Origin: Chitinophaga sedimenti
Lineage (GTDB): Bacteria; Bacteroidota; Bacteroidia; Chitinophagales; Chitinophagaceae
Reading direction: 5' to 3'
DNA: 64,000 nt
NCBI RefSeq assembly: GCF_023156195.1
Contig: NZ_JAKUKA010000001.1
Span: 2,728,001-2,792,000, forward strand
The notes under the pieces are model-generated. The model searched no databases, was not told the origin of the DNA, and was given only the letters and a program-made list of their open reading frames with translations. Below, piece by piece: positions 38,718 through 48,077 of the stretch. How positions within the stretch are numbered: position 1 is the stretch's first letter; each line of letters starts with the position of its first letter. The position numbers were made by a program, and so were the translations under genes.

Positions 38718-38768
38718 AGCGCAACTTTTTAGTTGCTCAAACTTAATGCAATTTATTAGTTGCGCAAA
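38718..38768. promoter_or_regulatory. Putative ArsR operator repeats
   Basis: TAGTTGCTCAAA (38730-38741) and TAGTTGCGCAAA (38757-38768) are direct copies 27 bp apart, and the core TTGCGCAA is palindromic. An inverted copy AGTTGCGC overlaps 38719-38726 next to the arsR ATG. The cluster lies in the promoter region between arsR and the MocR gene, so it is a likely operator for one or both regulators. Confidence 0.55.
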
Positions 38769-38822
38769 TTAAAATTCAGATTTAGTGTATTTTTGGGCAC
38801 CGTCTTTTAAATGGTTCCTGTT

Positions 38823-40260
38823 ATGGCAGATCATCTTTACCAACAAGTGGCAGACCGTATTGAACAACTGATAGAGAAAGAAGTGATCAAAATCGGTGAC
38901 AAACTGCCATCTGTCCGCACCCTCAGCAAAGAACAAGGCATCAGCCTGAGCACCGCCTTCCAGGCGTACTATCACCTGGAGCGCAAAGGCCTTATTGAAC
39001 CGCGTCCGAAATCGGGTTACTACGCCCGCTTTTCGCCGCGCAAGTTGCCGGACATGCCCAAGATCTGCGCACCCGTTAAAAAGGTATCCGACGTCAGCGT
39101 GAGCGAAATGATCACGCAGGTGTTTTATGATATGCCGGACGACCGCATTCTCCGCTTCTCCCTGGCGGCTCCGCCCGACAGCATCCTGCCCGGCGCAAGA
39201 CTCAGCAAAGCCATGATCCACGCCATCCGCACACTACCCGGCGGCGGCATCAATTATGAAAGTCTGCAGGGCAACATCGACCTGCGCCGGCAAATCGCCC
39301 GCATGAGTATTCACTGGGGCGGCACACTCACCGAAGATGATATTGTTACCACCACCGGTTGCATGGATGCGCTCACCCTCTGCCTCTCCGCCGTCACCGA
39401 ACCCGGCGATGTGATTGCTTTGGAAAGTCCCGCTTACTGCGGTGCCTTTCAGCTGGCGGAAAGTCTCGGGTTAAAGGTGTTGGAAGTACCGACCAACCCG
39501 GTTTGTGGTGGATCTTAAATACCCGGAACAGGCCATCCCCCGCTTCAAAATAAAAGCCTGCCTGTTCGTCACCAACTTCAACAACCCGTTGGGCTCCCTC
39601 ATGCCCGATGAAAACAAACGGGAGCTGGTGCGCATCATTAACAAGTATGATATCGCTTTAATAGAAGATGATATTTATGGCGACCTGTACTTCGGCAAAC
39701 AACGGCCTACTACGTGTAAGTCGTACGACAAGGAAGGCAACGTATTGCTTTGCAACTCCTTCTCCAAATCGCTGGCGCCGGGTTACCGGGTAGGCTGGGC
39801 AGTGCCGGGCCGGTTTAAAGAAAAGGTGTTACGGCTTAAATTGAATCACTCCATCTCCTCCGCTACCCTGCCGCAAGCGGCCGTAGCACACTTCCCGGAG
39901 AATGGCCGGTACGAGCATCACCTCCGTAAAATGCGGAAGATGTTGCATACCCAGTGTTTACGCTACATGCAGGCCATTACCGAATACTTTCCGGAAGATA
40001 CTTGTGTTACACGTCCGCAAGGTGGATTTGTACTCTGGCTGGAACTAAACCCGCGGGTGAACACTTTTGAGCTGTATGAACTGGCGTTGAAGAAAAAAAT
40101 AAGCATCGCGCCGGGAAGAATTTTCACTTTACAGGAAAGATATGGCAATTGTTTGCGTATCAGTTACAGTCATCCATGGACAAAAAAGATCGATGACGGG
40201 CTGAAAACGCTGGGCAAACTGGTGACGAATATGCTCAGAGAAGCCGAAAACGCGAACTGA
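38823..40260 (+). CDS. MocR/GntR-type regulator with aminotransferase domain (frame broken)
   Basis: The start at 38823 (MADHLYQQVADRIEQLI) opens the GntR winged helix (residues 1-70, with GDKLPSVRTLSKEQGISLST). A fold-type I aminotransferase domain follows: NYESLQGNIDLRRQIAR, TTGCMDALTLCLSAV, TNFNNPLGSLMP, DDIYGDLYF, and the PLP Lys in NSFSKSLAPGYRVGW. One frame break near 39500 joins NPVCG to VDLKY. About 475 residues, normal for MocR proteins such as PdxR and GabR. These bind an amino compound or PLP and control a neighbouring gene, here most likely the divergent arsR-ada-alkA-ogt operon or itself. Confidence 0.88.
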
Positions 40261-40283
40261 AAAGTAGCGCTTCAACATCAAAA

Positions 40284-40323
40284 CAAAACCCGCTCAGGTA
40301 GTACCAGAGCGGGTTTGTTTATA
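40284..40323. terminator. Bidirectional terminator after the MocR gene
   Basis: AACCCGCTC pairs with GAGCGGGTT around an 11-nt loop, with A-rich and T-rich flanks on both sides (AAACAAA and TTTGTTTATAAA). It serves the plus-strand regulator and possibly the minus-strand gene ending at 40346. Confidence 0.8.
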
Positions 40324-40345
40324 AATGGGTTAGTAAGTATTACGC

Positions 40346-40911
40346 TTATTGGACGGCTTCGCGGTTAGTGATACTCACACACTTTGCTTCCAATATCTTT
40401 TTAAAGTTAGTAAAGTCTCTCATGCTTTCAAAATTCTCAGCAAAAAATTCGTAACGATTTTTGCTTTGCTCTGTAAAAAGGATCAGGGAATCGCTGTCTT
40501 CTTTGTTCCTTCGTTCACTTCGGAGAAGTTTGCCTTCGCAGCAAACGGCGTGTGCGAAGATTACTGCTGAATATCGATGATCCACTCTTCAACCTGGTGC
40601 GCCACTTTCCACTGGCCGCCATTAATAAAGAGATGAACAACCAATGCGGGCAGCCCGCGGCGGAAACTGCTGAAGAATTGCCCGGGTGCAATGGGCTGTA
40701 TATCCACGACGTGTGGCGCTACAAAGACAATTTTCGCACCGGCGGAGGAAGACTTTTTAACAACCGGGCAACGGTTGTTCGCGCTCACCATATCATCTAT
40801 CCATTGGTCGATCCGGATACTGGTTTCAAAAGCGCCTCCGGACCTGTCGTCGATAAACATTTTTAGCTTGTCCAGGTTATCAAACGCGGGTTGGACTTTT
40901 CGTAATGCCAT
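40346..40911 (-). CDS. Hypothetical protein, about 190 residues (frame probably broken)
   Basis: Two overlapping frames cover this stretch: 40561-40911 (MALRKVQPAFDNLDKLKMFI, 116 residues) and 40346-40585 (79 residues). The first ends EEWIIDIQQ and the second continues AVIFAHAVCCEGK, so one indel near 40565 would give a single protein. I do not recognise the family. It has no signal peptide or membrane segment. A plus-strand frame covers part of the same DNA but has poorer protein-like composition. It stands alone between two terminators. Confidence 0.42.
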
Positions 40912-41225
40912 AGGGGTTTGGTTAAACGTTAAGGTGATAGTTTAAGTTTCTTGAACAAATAATGCCTCTCTTTTCCTGAAGATTGCTGGGTCCTATTACT
41001 ACCGGTATTCAGTTGTATATACCAGCATTAACAGAAAAAGGTTTTCCGGGCGACATGGATTTTGCGTTTTTCAAAGGTGGACTATGCATCGTCGGCGGAA
41101 TCGGGAGCTCAAACCGGTTAACAATTTTGCCGCGACAAAGACAGGAGTCCTTTCACGCGGGCAAAATACAAAACTTCGTGTAGCCAGCGTAATATTTTTA
41201 GGGTTGATAACTTTAGCTGTAAAAA
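40912..41225. other. Intergenic region, no gene seen
   Basis: About 310 nt upstream of the hypothetical gene. A plus-strand frame of 66 codons at 40983 has no support. The promoter of the minus-strand hypothetical gene should lie close to 40912-40970. Confidence 0.45.
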
Positions 41226-41249
41226 GGCCGGAACAGGATTGTTCCGGCC
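41226..41249 (-). terminator. Terminator of the exporter operon
   Basis: A perfect 10-bp stem GGCCGGAACA/TGTTCCGGCC with a 4-nt loop is followed on the minus strand by TTTTTACAG. It lies 27 nt past the last permease stop. Confidence 0.85.
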
Positions 41250-41275
41250 GGCTGTTTACCTACAACTGTTACTTG

Positions 41276-42393
41276 TTATACTGTCTTCCTGTAATTCCAT
41301 ACCGCCACCGCATTCAGCACTACCGCGAACGCGCACATAACCAATAAGTACCGGCTGATGTGCGTCCATCCGCTGCCTTTCAGCATGACCATGCGGATCA
41401 CCTTTACGAAGTACGTAATGGGGTTAAACCAGGTAATTTTCTGCGCCCATAGCGGCATACTCTCTACGGGAGTGAACAGGCCGCTCATCAACACAAAAAT
41501 GACCGTAAAAAACCAGGTGATAAACATGGCCTGTTGCTGGGTATCCGTAAAAGTGGAAATGAGCAGGCCCATACCCAGCATCACAAGCAGGTATACGGCG
41601 GCAAAGAGGAATATCCAGAGCAGGCTCCCTTCCATCGGCAAGTGAAAGATCATCTTACCCAATGCCAGCCCAAAAGCCAGCTCAAAGAGCGCGATGATCC
41701 AGAACGGCAGCAGCTTGCCGATAATGAAATGGTGTTTGCGAATGGGCGTTACGTTCAGCTGTTCAATAGTGCCTATCTCCTTTTCCTTCACGATGTTCAT
41801 ACCACTGAGGAACGCGCCGATCATGGTCACCAACACGACTAAGATGCCGGGCACCATAAAGAACTTATAATTCATACTGGGATTAAACCAGTTGCTCCAG
41901 GTAATATCTATCCGCGCAGGACCATTTTTTCATCCAGCGCCAGCCACTCGGTCCGCAGGTCTTTGTTAAAGCTGCGGATGATATTGGTTGCATACCCATT
42001 GGCCAGTCCCGCCTTGCTTCCGTTGATCGCGTTCACCAGCAATTGCAGCGACGCGGCATTGTCCCGCACGAGGTTACGCTCGAAGTGCGGCGGAATGGCA
42101 AGGACGATATCGGCCTTATCGCGCTCCAGGTCTTCGTATGCATCTTTGATGCTGAAGGGCGCATTGTTCAGCTTGAAATACCCGGAAGCCAGCATTTTAT
42201 AGGTTAACCGCTGCGACCACGCGCTCCTGTCCTGGTCCACGATATCGATGCGTATATCGCGGATTTCATAGTTGGCGGCAAAGGCCAGCACCAGCAGCTG
42301 TATGACCGGCATCACAAAGATGATCGGCAACATGGCTCGGTTGCGGAACACCTGTAAAAATTCTTTCTGGAGGATGTATTTGATGGTACGCAT
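41276..42393 (-). CDS. ABC-2 type permease (YbhR/YbhS-like), second copy (frame broken)
   Basis: About 370 residues after repair. The N-terminal TM (FLQVFRNRAMLPIIFVMPVIQLLVLAF) is followed by a large extracytoplasmic domain and five C-terminal TMs beginning FFMVPGILVVLVTMIGAFL. Conserved in this family are REKEIGT-like VKEKEIGTIEQLNVTPI and the TPVESMP loop. One frame break at 41880-41910 falls between the two halves. It shares its first base with the stop of the upstream permease gene (ATG overlaps), so the two permeases are translationally coupled and probably form a heterodimer. Confidence 0.87.
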
Positions 42394-43499
42394 TATGCCA
42401 GGCGGGTTTTGAAGTTACGCACGCTCAGTGCAATAAATAAAATCGTCATCCCGCACAGTACTGCCGTAGGCTGCCATATGCCCGGCAGTCCGGAGCCTTT
42501 GAGCATCACATCTTTTAAGATGATAATGAACCACTTGGCAGGGAACACGTTCGCCAGGATGCGCAGCGGCAACGGCATACTTTCCAGCGGAAATACAAAC
42601 CCCGACAATAACATCGTGGGCATGAGCAGGCCAACCATAGAGATCATCATCGCCGCCTGCTGCGATGCGGTGATCGTGGAAATAAGGATGCCGAGGGTGA
42701 GCGCAGTAAGGACGAAGAGGCCGCACTCCATTAATAGCAGGAGCAGGCTGCCCTTTACCGGCATGCCGAACAGGAACACGCCCAGCCCGAGAATGATCAG
42801 GGCATTGATGAACGATAACAAGATGTACGGCACCACTTTGCCCACGATGATCTTGCCCGGTGAGAGCGGCGACACGAGCAATATTTCCATCGTACCGGTT
42901 TCTTTTTCCCGGGTGATGGTAATGGAGGTCATCATGGCGGAAACGAGCATGAGGATGAGCGTCATTACACCGGGTACGAACATAAATACACCTTTGAGGG
43001 CGGGGTTATACAGCATGCGCGGTTGCACATCGATCGTCAGCGGCAGCTGCTGATCGCCCATCATTTCCTGCTGGTAGTTATTGATGATAGCCGTGGCATA
43101 GTTCAGTAACGTGGAGGCCGAGTTAGGATCCGACGCGTCGGTGAGCAGCTGCACGGGCGCTTTGCGGCCATGGTAAAAATCGTAGCCGAAGTTTTTCGGC
43201 AGCACCAGTGCCACTTTTATAGATCCGTTACGGAACGCTTCTTCAATCTCCCGCTCGTTGCGCAAGGCGCGGGTAATTTTAAAATAGCCGGATGCGCCGA
43301 TCTTGTTGACCAGGCGGTTGCTGTAGTAATCGTTGGCCTGGTCCAGCACCGCTATTTCTGCATGGCGGATCTCGTTGGTAATGGCGTAACCGAACAGGAT
43401 GATCTGTACCACCGGCATCCCGAACAGGATGAGCAGCGTGCGGCGGTCGCGGAAAATATGATAAAACTCCTTTTTCACAAAGGCCGGGAACTGACGCAT
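42393..43499 (-). CDS. ABC-2 type permease (YbhR/YbhS-like)
   Basis: An intact 368-residue protein with the same layout as its downstream neighbour: TM1 in RTLLILFGMPVVQIILFGYAI, an extracytoplasmic domain, then TMs from FMFVPGVMTLILMLVSAMM. The coupling motif is TREKETGTMEILLVSPL and the late loop is FPLESMPLPLR. These subunits form the membrane path of drug or cation exporters of the YbhFSR type. The start at 43499 follows the ATPase stop by 1 nt. Confidence 0.9.
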   Translation of the reverse strand: MRQFPAFVKKEFYHIFRDRRTLLILFGMPVVQIILFGYAITNEIRHAEIAVLDQANDYYSNRLVNKIGASGYFKITRALRNEREIEEAFRNGSIKVALVLPKNFGYDFYHGRKAPVQLLTDASDPNSASTLLNYATAIINNYQQEMMGDQQLPLTIDVQPRMLYNPALKGVFMFVPGVMTLILMLVSAMMTSITITREKETGTMEILLVSPLSPGKIIVGKVVPYILLSFINALIILGLGVFLFGMPVKGSLLLLLMECGLFVLTALTLGILISTITASQQAAMMISMVGLLMPTMLLSGFVFPLESMPLPLRILANVFPAKWFIIILKDVMLKGSGLPGIWQPTAVLCGMTILFIALSVRNFKTRLA

Positions 43500-43500
43500 A

Positions 43501-44241
43501 TCACTGGTTTGAAATGTTTTGTTGACGGGCCAGCTGCAGGAACACCCCGTTCATGCTGTCGGCCCCGAATTGTGCTTTCAGGCGGCGCGGCGTGTCCAGC
43601 GCCTTGATCCGGCCATCCACCATCATCGAAATACGGTCACAGTATTCGGCCTCGTCCATGTAGTGGGTGGTCACAAATACGGTTACTTGTTGATGGGCGG
43701 CCTCGTAAATCAGGTCCCAGAACTGGCGCCGTGTAATCGGGTCTACACCACCGGTAGGCTCATCCAGAAACACGATCGACGGATCGTGCAGGATGGCGAT
43801 AGAAAAGGCCAGCTTTTGCTTCCAGCCCAGCGGCAACGAGCTTACCAGCTGATCGGCTTCCCGCGTGATCTGCAGCTTTTCAAGCAGCTGTTCCGTTTTT
43901 AGTTTGATCTGCCGGCGGCCCAGTCCATAGATGCCCCCGTAAAACCGGATGTTCTCCCGCACGGTAAGGTCTTCATATAAAGAAAACTTCTGGCTCATGT
44001 AACCGATGTTCTTCTTCACCCTATCAGTTTGTGTGAAGATGTCGTACCCCGCTACGGTGGCCTGTCCCGAACTGGGCTTCAGCAACCCGCACAACATACG
44101 CATGGCCGTAGTTTTACCGGCGCCGTTCGCACCGAGGAAGCCAAATATCTCGCCCCGCTCCACTTCGAACGTAATGGCATCCGTGGCGATGAAGTCGCCG
44201 AATCTTTTAGTGAGATCTTTGGTAACGATGGCTTTTTCCAT
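43501..44241 (-). CDS. ABC transporter ATP-binding protein (exporter, second ATPase)
   Basis: The start at 44241 (MEKAIVTKDLTKRFGDF) is used; an upstream ATG at 44286 would add 15 residues without homology. Walker A is GANGAGKTT, Walker B IVFLDEPTGGVDP, with H-loop TTHYMDEAEYCDR. The signature is SSLPLGWKQ, not LSGGQ, as in the second ATPase half of YbhF-type proteins. About 246 residues and intact. It overlaps or abuts its neighbours by 1-2 nt. In E. coli the two ATPases are fused in YbhF; here they are separate genes. Confidence 0.9.
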   Translation of the reverse strand: MEKAIVTKDLTKRFGDFIATDAITFEVERGEIFGFLGANGAGKTTAMRMLCGLLKPSSGQATVAGYDIFTQTDRVKKNIGYMSQKFSLYEDLTVRENIRFYGGIYGLGRRQIKLKTEQLLEKLQITREADQLVSSLPLGWKQKLAFSIAILHDPSIVFLDEPTGGVDPITRRQFWDLIYEAAHQQVTVFVTTHYMDEAEYCDRISMMVDGRIKALDTPRRLKAQFGADSMNGVFLQLARQQNISNQ

Positions 44242-44242
44242 A

Positions 44243-45154
44243 TTATTGATTTTGTTCCTGCATAAGGAACATGAAACAATCTTCAATACCCGCCTGTGTG
44301 CGTTCCACGCTCAGGCCCCGGTGCCGCGACAAATGCTGCTTCAATGCCGCCTCTCCCGCTTCCCCGCTTTTCAACGTTACATGCAGGTGCTCGCCAAAGG
44401 CATAACTGCTGGCCGTGTCCGGGTATTTATTTACATCCTCCATCAGCTCATAACGGCGATCCGCACTCACAGCCCACAGCGGCTGCCGGAACCGTTGTAT
44501 AATTCCCTGCGGCGTATCAATATCCATCAACGCCCCTTTCTGGATAAGCGCTATGCGGTCACAAAGCACGGCTTCGTCCATATAGGGCGTTGATACCAAA
44601 ATGGTAATCCCCTTCTGCTTCAGGCGCTGCAACATTTCCCAGAACTCTTTACGCGATACAGGATCTACGCCGGTGGTCGGCTCATCCGGGAACAATACCG
44701 AAGGTTTGTGGATCAATGCACAACACAGGGCGAGCTTCTGCTTCATCCCGCCGGAAAGCTTACCGGCAGGGCGCTTTTTAAAAGGTTCGATCTGCACGTA
44801 GATGTCGCGGACCAGGTCATAGTTGGCGGCCACCGTTGTGTTAAAGATGGTGGCGAAGAAGGCCAGGTTTTCCTCTACACTCAGGTCCTGGTACAACGAA
44901 AAACGGCCGGGCATATAACCGACCGACCGGCGTATCCTCTTATAATCCTTCACCACATCGAGTCCCATCACACTGGCGCTGCCTTTATCGGCCAGCAGCA
45001 ACGTGGTAAGAATACGAAACAGTGTGGATTTGCCGGCCCCGTCAGGTCCAATGAGCCCAAACAACTCGCCCTCTTCGACCGTAAACGACACATTGTTTAA
45101 TGCAGACAACTTGCCGAACTGCTTACAAATACTGTTGATGACGATAGGTTGCAT
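44243..45154 (-). CDS. ABC transporter ATP-binding protein (exporter, first ATPase)
   Basis: An intact 303-residue ATPase. Walker A GPDGAGKST, canonical signature LSGGMKQ, Walker B VLFPDEPTTGVDP, and H-loop STPYMDEAVLCDR. About 60 extra residues follow the core (DRRYELMEDVNKY onwards), resembling the linker of YbhF-like tandem ATPases. The Walker B has Pro in place of the common Leu (FPDEP). It starts 5 nt after the HlyD gene and ends 1 nt before the second ATPase. Confidence 0.9.
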   Translation of the reverse strand: MQPIVINSICKQFGKLSALNNVSFTVEEGELFGLIGPDGAGKSTLFRILTTLLLADKGSASVMGLDVVKDYKRIRRSVGYMPGRFSLYQDLSVEENLAFFATIFNTTVAANYDLVRDIYVQIEPFKKRPAGKLSGGMKQKLALCCALIHKPSVLFPDEPTTGVDPVSRKEFWEMLQRLKQKGITILVSTPYMDEAVLCDRIALIQKGALMDIDTPQGIIQRFRQPLWAVSADRRYELMEDVNKYPDTASSYAFGEHLHVTLKSGEAGEAALKQHLSRHRGLSVERTQAGIEDCFMFLMQEQNQ

Positions 45155-45159
45155 AACGC

Positions 45160-46056
45160 TTAATTTGCGAGGATGATTTCCCCCGGCATGCCTATTTTTA
45201 GCGTGCCATCGTTTTTCACTTTTACTTTCACGGCGTACACTAGTTGGGTACGCTCCTCTTTGGTCTGGATGATCTTCGGGGTGAATTCCGCCTCCGAAGC
45301 AATCCAGCTCACTATACCGGTCCAGTCGCGGTACTTCCCGCCGGCGGCGTCCGTACGCACTTTCACCTGTTGCCCGTTTTTGATGGCAGACAATTGCTCC
45401 GCGCCGATGTACACGCGTAAGATCATCTCGTCCAGGTTAGCGATGCGGTAAAGCGGCTTGCCATAGTTCACCACCTCTCCCTTTTCCACGTATTTCGTGA
45501 GCACCGTACCATTCACGGGGTTTACCACCCGCGTCTGATCCAGTTGATTCCGTACCTGGTCTGCCTGCAATTCCAGCGGTTTCGTTTCACTACGGATACC
45601 GCTGATCTGGGTTTGTAAAGAAGACGATAAAGAGGCGTACTGTTTCTGCAATACCGGGATCTGCGCGTTGATATCGTCCAGCTGCTTAGGAGTGGCGGCA
45701 TTGGCTTTCAGCAGATTCTCAATACGGCGCTTTTCCCTACCCTGCGTGGCGATCTGCTGGCGGATCACTTCCAGCTGCGGCGATACATCGGGTTGTTTAC
45801 TCAGCACCGCTTTAATATTAGCGCCAAGCTGCTGGCGCTTTAAATGCAGTTGGGTAGAATCGATGCTTCCTACAATTGCATTCTCTGCCAGCTTCGCGCC
45901 TTCCTCTACATCAAATCCCGTGAGCCTCCCCGTGCCTTCGGCCGATACAATAATTTCCGTAGCCTCAAAGTTGCCGTAAGCATCGGCCGTGTGATCGCCT
46001 TTGCCGCAGGCGGTGAGCAACAGCAGCGCGGCCAGCGTATGTATGAGCAGTTTCAT
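45160..46056 (-). CDS. HlyD-family periplasmic adaptor lipoprotein
   Basis: An intact 298-residue protein. A lipoprotein signal (LLIHTLAALLLLTACGKG) is followed by a biotinyl-lipoyl half (ATEIIVSAEGTGRL), a long coiled-coil hairpin (about residues 70-180) with the second lipoyl half (VVNPVNGTVLTKYVEKGEVV), and a beta-barrel. It links the inner-membrane ABC exporter to the TolC protein encoded just upstream. The ATG at 46056 is 1 nt past the tolC-type stop. Confidence 0.9.
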   Translation of the reverse strand: MKLLIHTLAALLLLTACGKGDHTADAYGNFEATEIIVSAEGTGRLTGFDVEEGAKLAENAIVGSIDSTQLHLKRQQLGANIKAVLSKQPDVSPQLEVIRQQIATQGREKRRIENLLKANAATPKQLDDINAQIPVLQKQYASLSSSLQTQISGIRSETKPLELQADQVRNQLDQTRVVNPVNGTVLTKYVEKGEVVNYGKPLYRIANLDEMILRVYIGAEQLSAIKNGQQVKVRTDAAGGKYRDWTGIVSWIASEAEFTPKIIQTKEERTQLVYAVKVKVKNDGTLKIGMPGEIILAN

Positions 46057-46057
46057 A

Positions 46058-47320
46058 TTATTGTCCTTTAGTGATGTTATAGTTGATGATGGCGTAAATC
46101 AATTGAATTTCATGTGTTTTGCGACTAATCACCGCCTGTGTTTCGGCATTCAGGTCGGCCAGGTAATCATGGATCGTCAGCACCCCATTATCCACTTGTG
46201 CGCCGGATACTTCCTTAACCCGCCTGCGCAATTCCACGATGCGCTCATCTTTTTCAAGGGCGCTTTGCAGGTTGCGGATCTCTGCCTGTTGTTGCAGCAG
46301 CTGCGTTTGTGCGCCGAGGACGAAGGTTTCGGATTGCCTGGCCAGTGATTGTTGTTGCAGCGCAATAGTTTGCTGTTCCGTTTTGTTATACCGCCAGTTC
46401 CAGATATTCCAGTTCAGGCGAATGCCCGCCATATAATAGAAATCAAAGTCAGCGGCGAGCATGTTCAGTCCCGGCCGGCCATAACCGCCCTGCGCAAAGG
46501 CGCTGAGGCGCGGCATGTTCGCCAGCCCGGTCAGTTTGGACTGTTGCGACAGTACGTCGGTTTGCAACTTGTACATGGCCACCTCCGGGCGTTGTCGCAC
46601 ATCCAGCCCCTGCGCCTGGCGGTTGCCGGGAATTTGCAGGCTTGCATTTTCAGGAATATTACTGCCCGTGAGCAAGGCCATTACCTGCATGGCTGCGGCT
46701 TTGCCGTTGGCGGCTTCGGCCAGTTGTTGTTCCGATTTTAATATCTCTGCGTCCAGCAGATCGGCCTGCGAGGTGAGGGTGGTACCGTTCGCGACGCCGG
46801 CTTTGGCGCGGTCGAGGCGCTGGCGCAGGTCGGCGATCATGACGGCGGTAGCTTTGGCGCGCTCGTCCCACAATAAAGCATGGAAGTACACCTGTGTTAC
46901 CTGTTGTTTGAGCTTAAACAACTCCACCTCTATCTTCTGCGACTCGGCCTCCCGGTTCGCGGTGCGCAATTCCTGCCGGGCGCTGGTAGCGCCGCCGTCG
47001 TACAGCTGTTGTTTAATGTCCAGCGTGGCGCGGTACTGATCTTTAGCCACCTGCGGTATTTTTACATTGGGTAGCGAAATGGGCACTTGTGTCACCTGCG
47101 ACTGGTAGGTTGCCGCGGCATTCAGTTCTGCCTGCGGCAGCCATGCCGTACGGTCATTTTTCACCTGCAGGGCGGCGATGTTTTCCAGGAGACCCTTTTG
47201 CTGTAACAGCGGGTAATGCTCGCGCGCCCGTTGCTGGCAGAAATCCAGGGTGAGCACGGTGTCCTGTGCGTGCAGTGAATGGACACACAGGAGTACGAGC
47301 AGCCATAACGATTGCTTCAT
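46058..47320 (-). CDS. TolC-family outer-membrane efflux protein
   Basis: An intact 420-residue protein. The signal peptide is SLWLLVLLCVHSLHAQ, followed by two OEP repeats of long helices. Both repeats show the usual start (TLDFCQQRAREHYPLLQQ) and the central YDGGATSARQEL pattern. It provides the outer-membrane exit duct of the exporter. It is the first gene after tetR, and a TTAAC-TATT-TGGTTAA operator-like repeat lies 16 nt upstream of the ATG, so the exporter is probably TetR-repressed. Confidence 0.9.
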   Translation of the reverse strand: MKQSLWLLVLLCVHSLHAQDTVLTLDFCQQRAREHYPLLQQKGLLENIAALQVKNDRTAWLPQAELNAAATYQSQVTQVPISLPNVKIPQVAKDQYRATLDIKQQLYDGGATSARQELRTANREAESQKIEVELFKLKQQVTQVYFHALLWDERAKATAVMIADLRQRLDRAKAGVANGTTLTSQADLLDAEILKSEQQLAEAANGKAAAMQVMALLTGSNIPENASLQIPGNRQAQGLDVRQRPEVAMYKLQTDVLSQQSKLTGLANMPRLSAFAQGGYGRPGLNMLAADFDFYYMAGIRLNWNIWNWRYNKTEQQTIALQQQSLARQSETFVLGAQTQLLQQQAEIRNLQSALEKDERIVELRRRVKEVSGAQVDNGVLTIHDYLADLNAETQAVISRKTHEIQLIYAIINYNITKGQ

Positions 47321-47322
47321 CT

Positions 47323-47351
47323 TTAACTGGTTAATTTAACTATTTGGTTAA
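47323..47351. promoter_or_regulatory. TetR operator upstream of tolC-type gene
   Basis: TTAACTGGTTAA (47323-47334) and TTAACTATTTGGTTAA (47336-47351) lie side by side. The second differs by one base from the palindrome before tetR (47995-48010). Confidence 0.65.
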
Positions 47352-47368
47352 TGCAGGGGCAAAAAAAA

Positions 47369-47978
47369 CTACGGCCGCAAAGCCGCCATCACAAAATCGA
47401 CGATAAACGTGCGCCTTTCTTCTATAAACTTTGCAAACTGCTTATTGTCCAACCCGAATATTCCCCTGGATCATGGGCCGGGCCACGAAGGGGAAAATGC
47501 TCATGGATATAATACTGATCACCAGCTGCAAAGGGTCTACCTTCCGGATAACGCCTTTTTTCGCGCCTGTCTGAATATCTTTTATGAAAGATTTAATTTC
47601 CGGGAAATTAGCCCCGCCCGTCATCCGCTGCACCATCCGTTCGGGGTGCTGGTTTACTTCGTGCAGGATGAACAACGGCAGATAAGGGTTTCGGCCGATC
47701 ACGGTGATATAACTGTTGACGACTACCGTAATTTTCTCTTTCAGCGTCACATCTTTGCGCTGACTGGCCTTAATGTCTACGAACATCTCATTCATGGCGT
47801 CTTCGAATACCATATCGAACAGTTTGTCTTTACTGCGGTAGTAGTAATGCAGCAACGCCTTGTTAATCCCGGCTTCGTCGGCAATATCCTGCATACGCGC
47901 ACCGCTTAGGCCCTTCTGGAAGAAGATCTTTTTAGCAGCCTCGATGATCTGTTTTTCAGTATTGCTGAGCGATTCCAT
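47369..47978 (-). CDS. TetR-family transcriptional regulator (frame broken)
   Basis: The N-terminal helix-turn-helix is ARMQDIADEAGINKALLHYYY (residues about 27-47), with the standard preceding helix KQIIEAAKKIFFQKG. A ligand-binding helical domain follows. The first frame stops at GNIRVGQ; one indel at 47455-47465 restores FGLDNKQFAKFIEERR and the end AALRP with TAG at 47369-47371. About 203 residues, normal for the family. The gene is transcribed in the same direction as the exporter and ends 48 nt before its first gene. A perfect 16-bp palindrome lies 17 nt upstream of the ATG, which fits autoregulation. Confidence 0.87.
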
Positions 47979-47994
47979 GGTTTAACCTATTATT

Positions 47995-48010
47995 TTAACC
48001 ATTTGGTTAA
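47995..48010. promoter_or_regulatory. TetR operator upstream of tetR
   Basis: TTAACCA-TT-TGGTTAA is a palindrome with 7-bp arms. A near copy lies before the exporter's first gene. Confidence 0.7.
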
Positions 48011-48077
48011 TGATGCAAAGTAAGGACGGAAATGTGAGATGGGCAAATATTTTTTATACGGGAGATGGAGTAAAGAA

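Noticed and set aside
40552..40866. Plus-strand 104-codon frame
   Set aside because: The opposite-strand frame has a better start and composition, and the plus frame has no family features.
41084..41347. Plus-strand frame over the exporter terminator
   Set aside because: It crosses a strong hairpin terminator and the end of a supported minus-strand permease gene.
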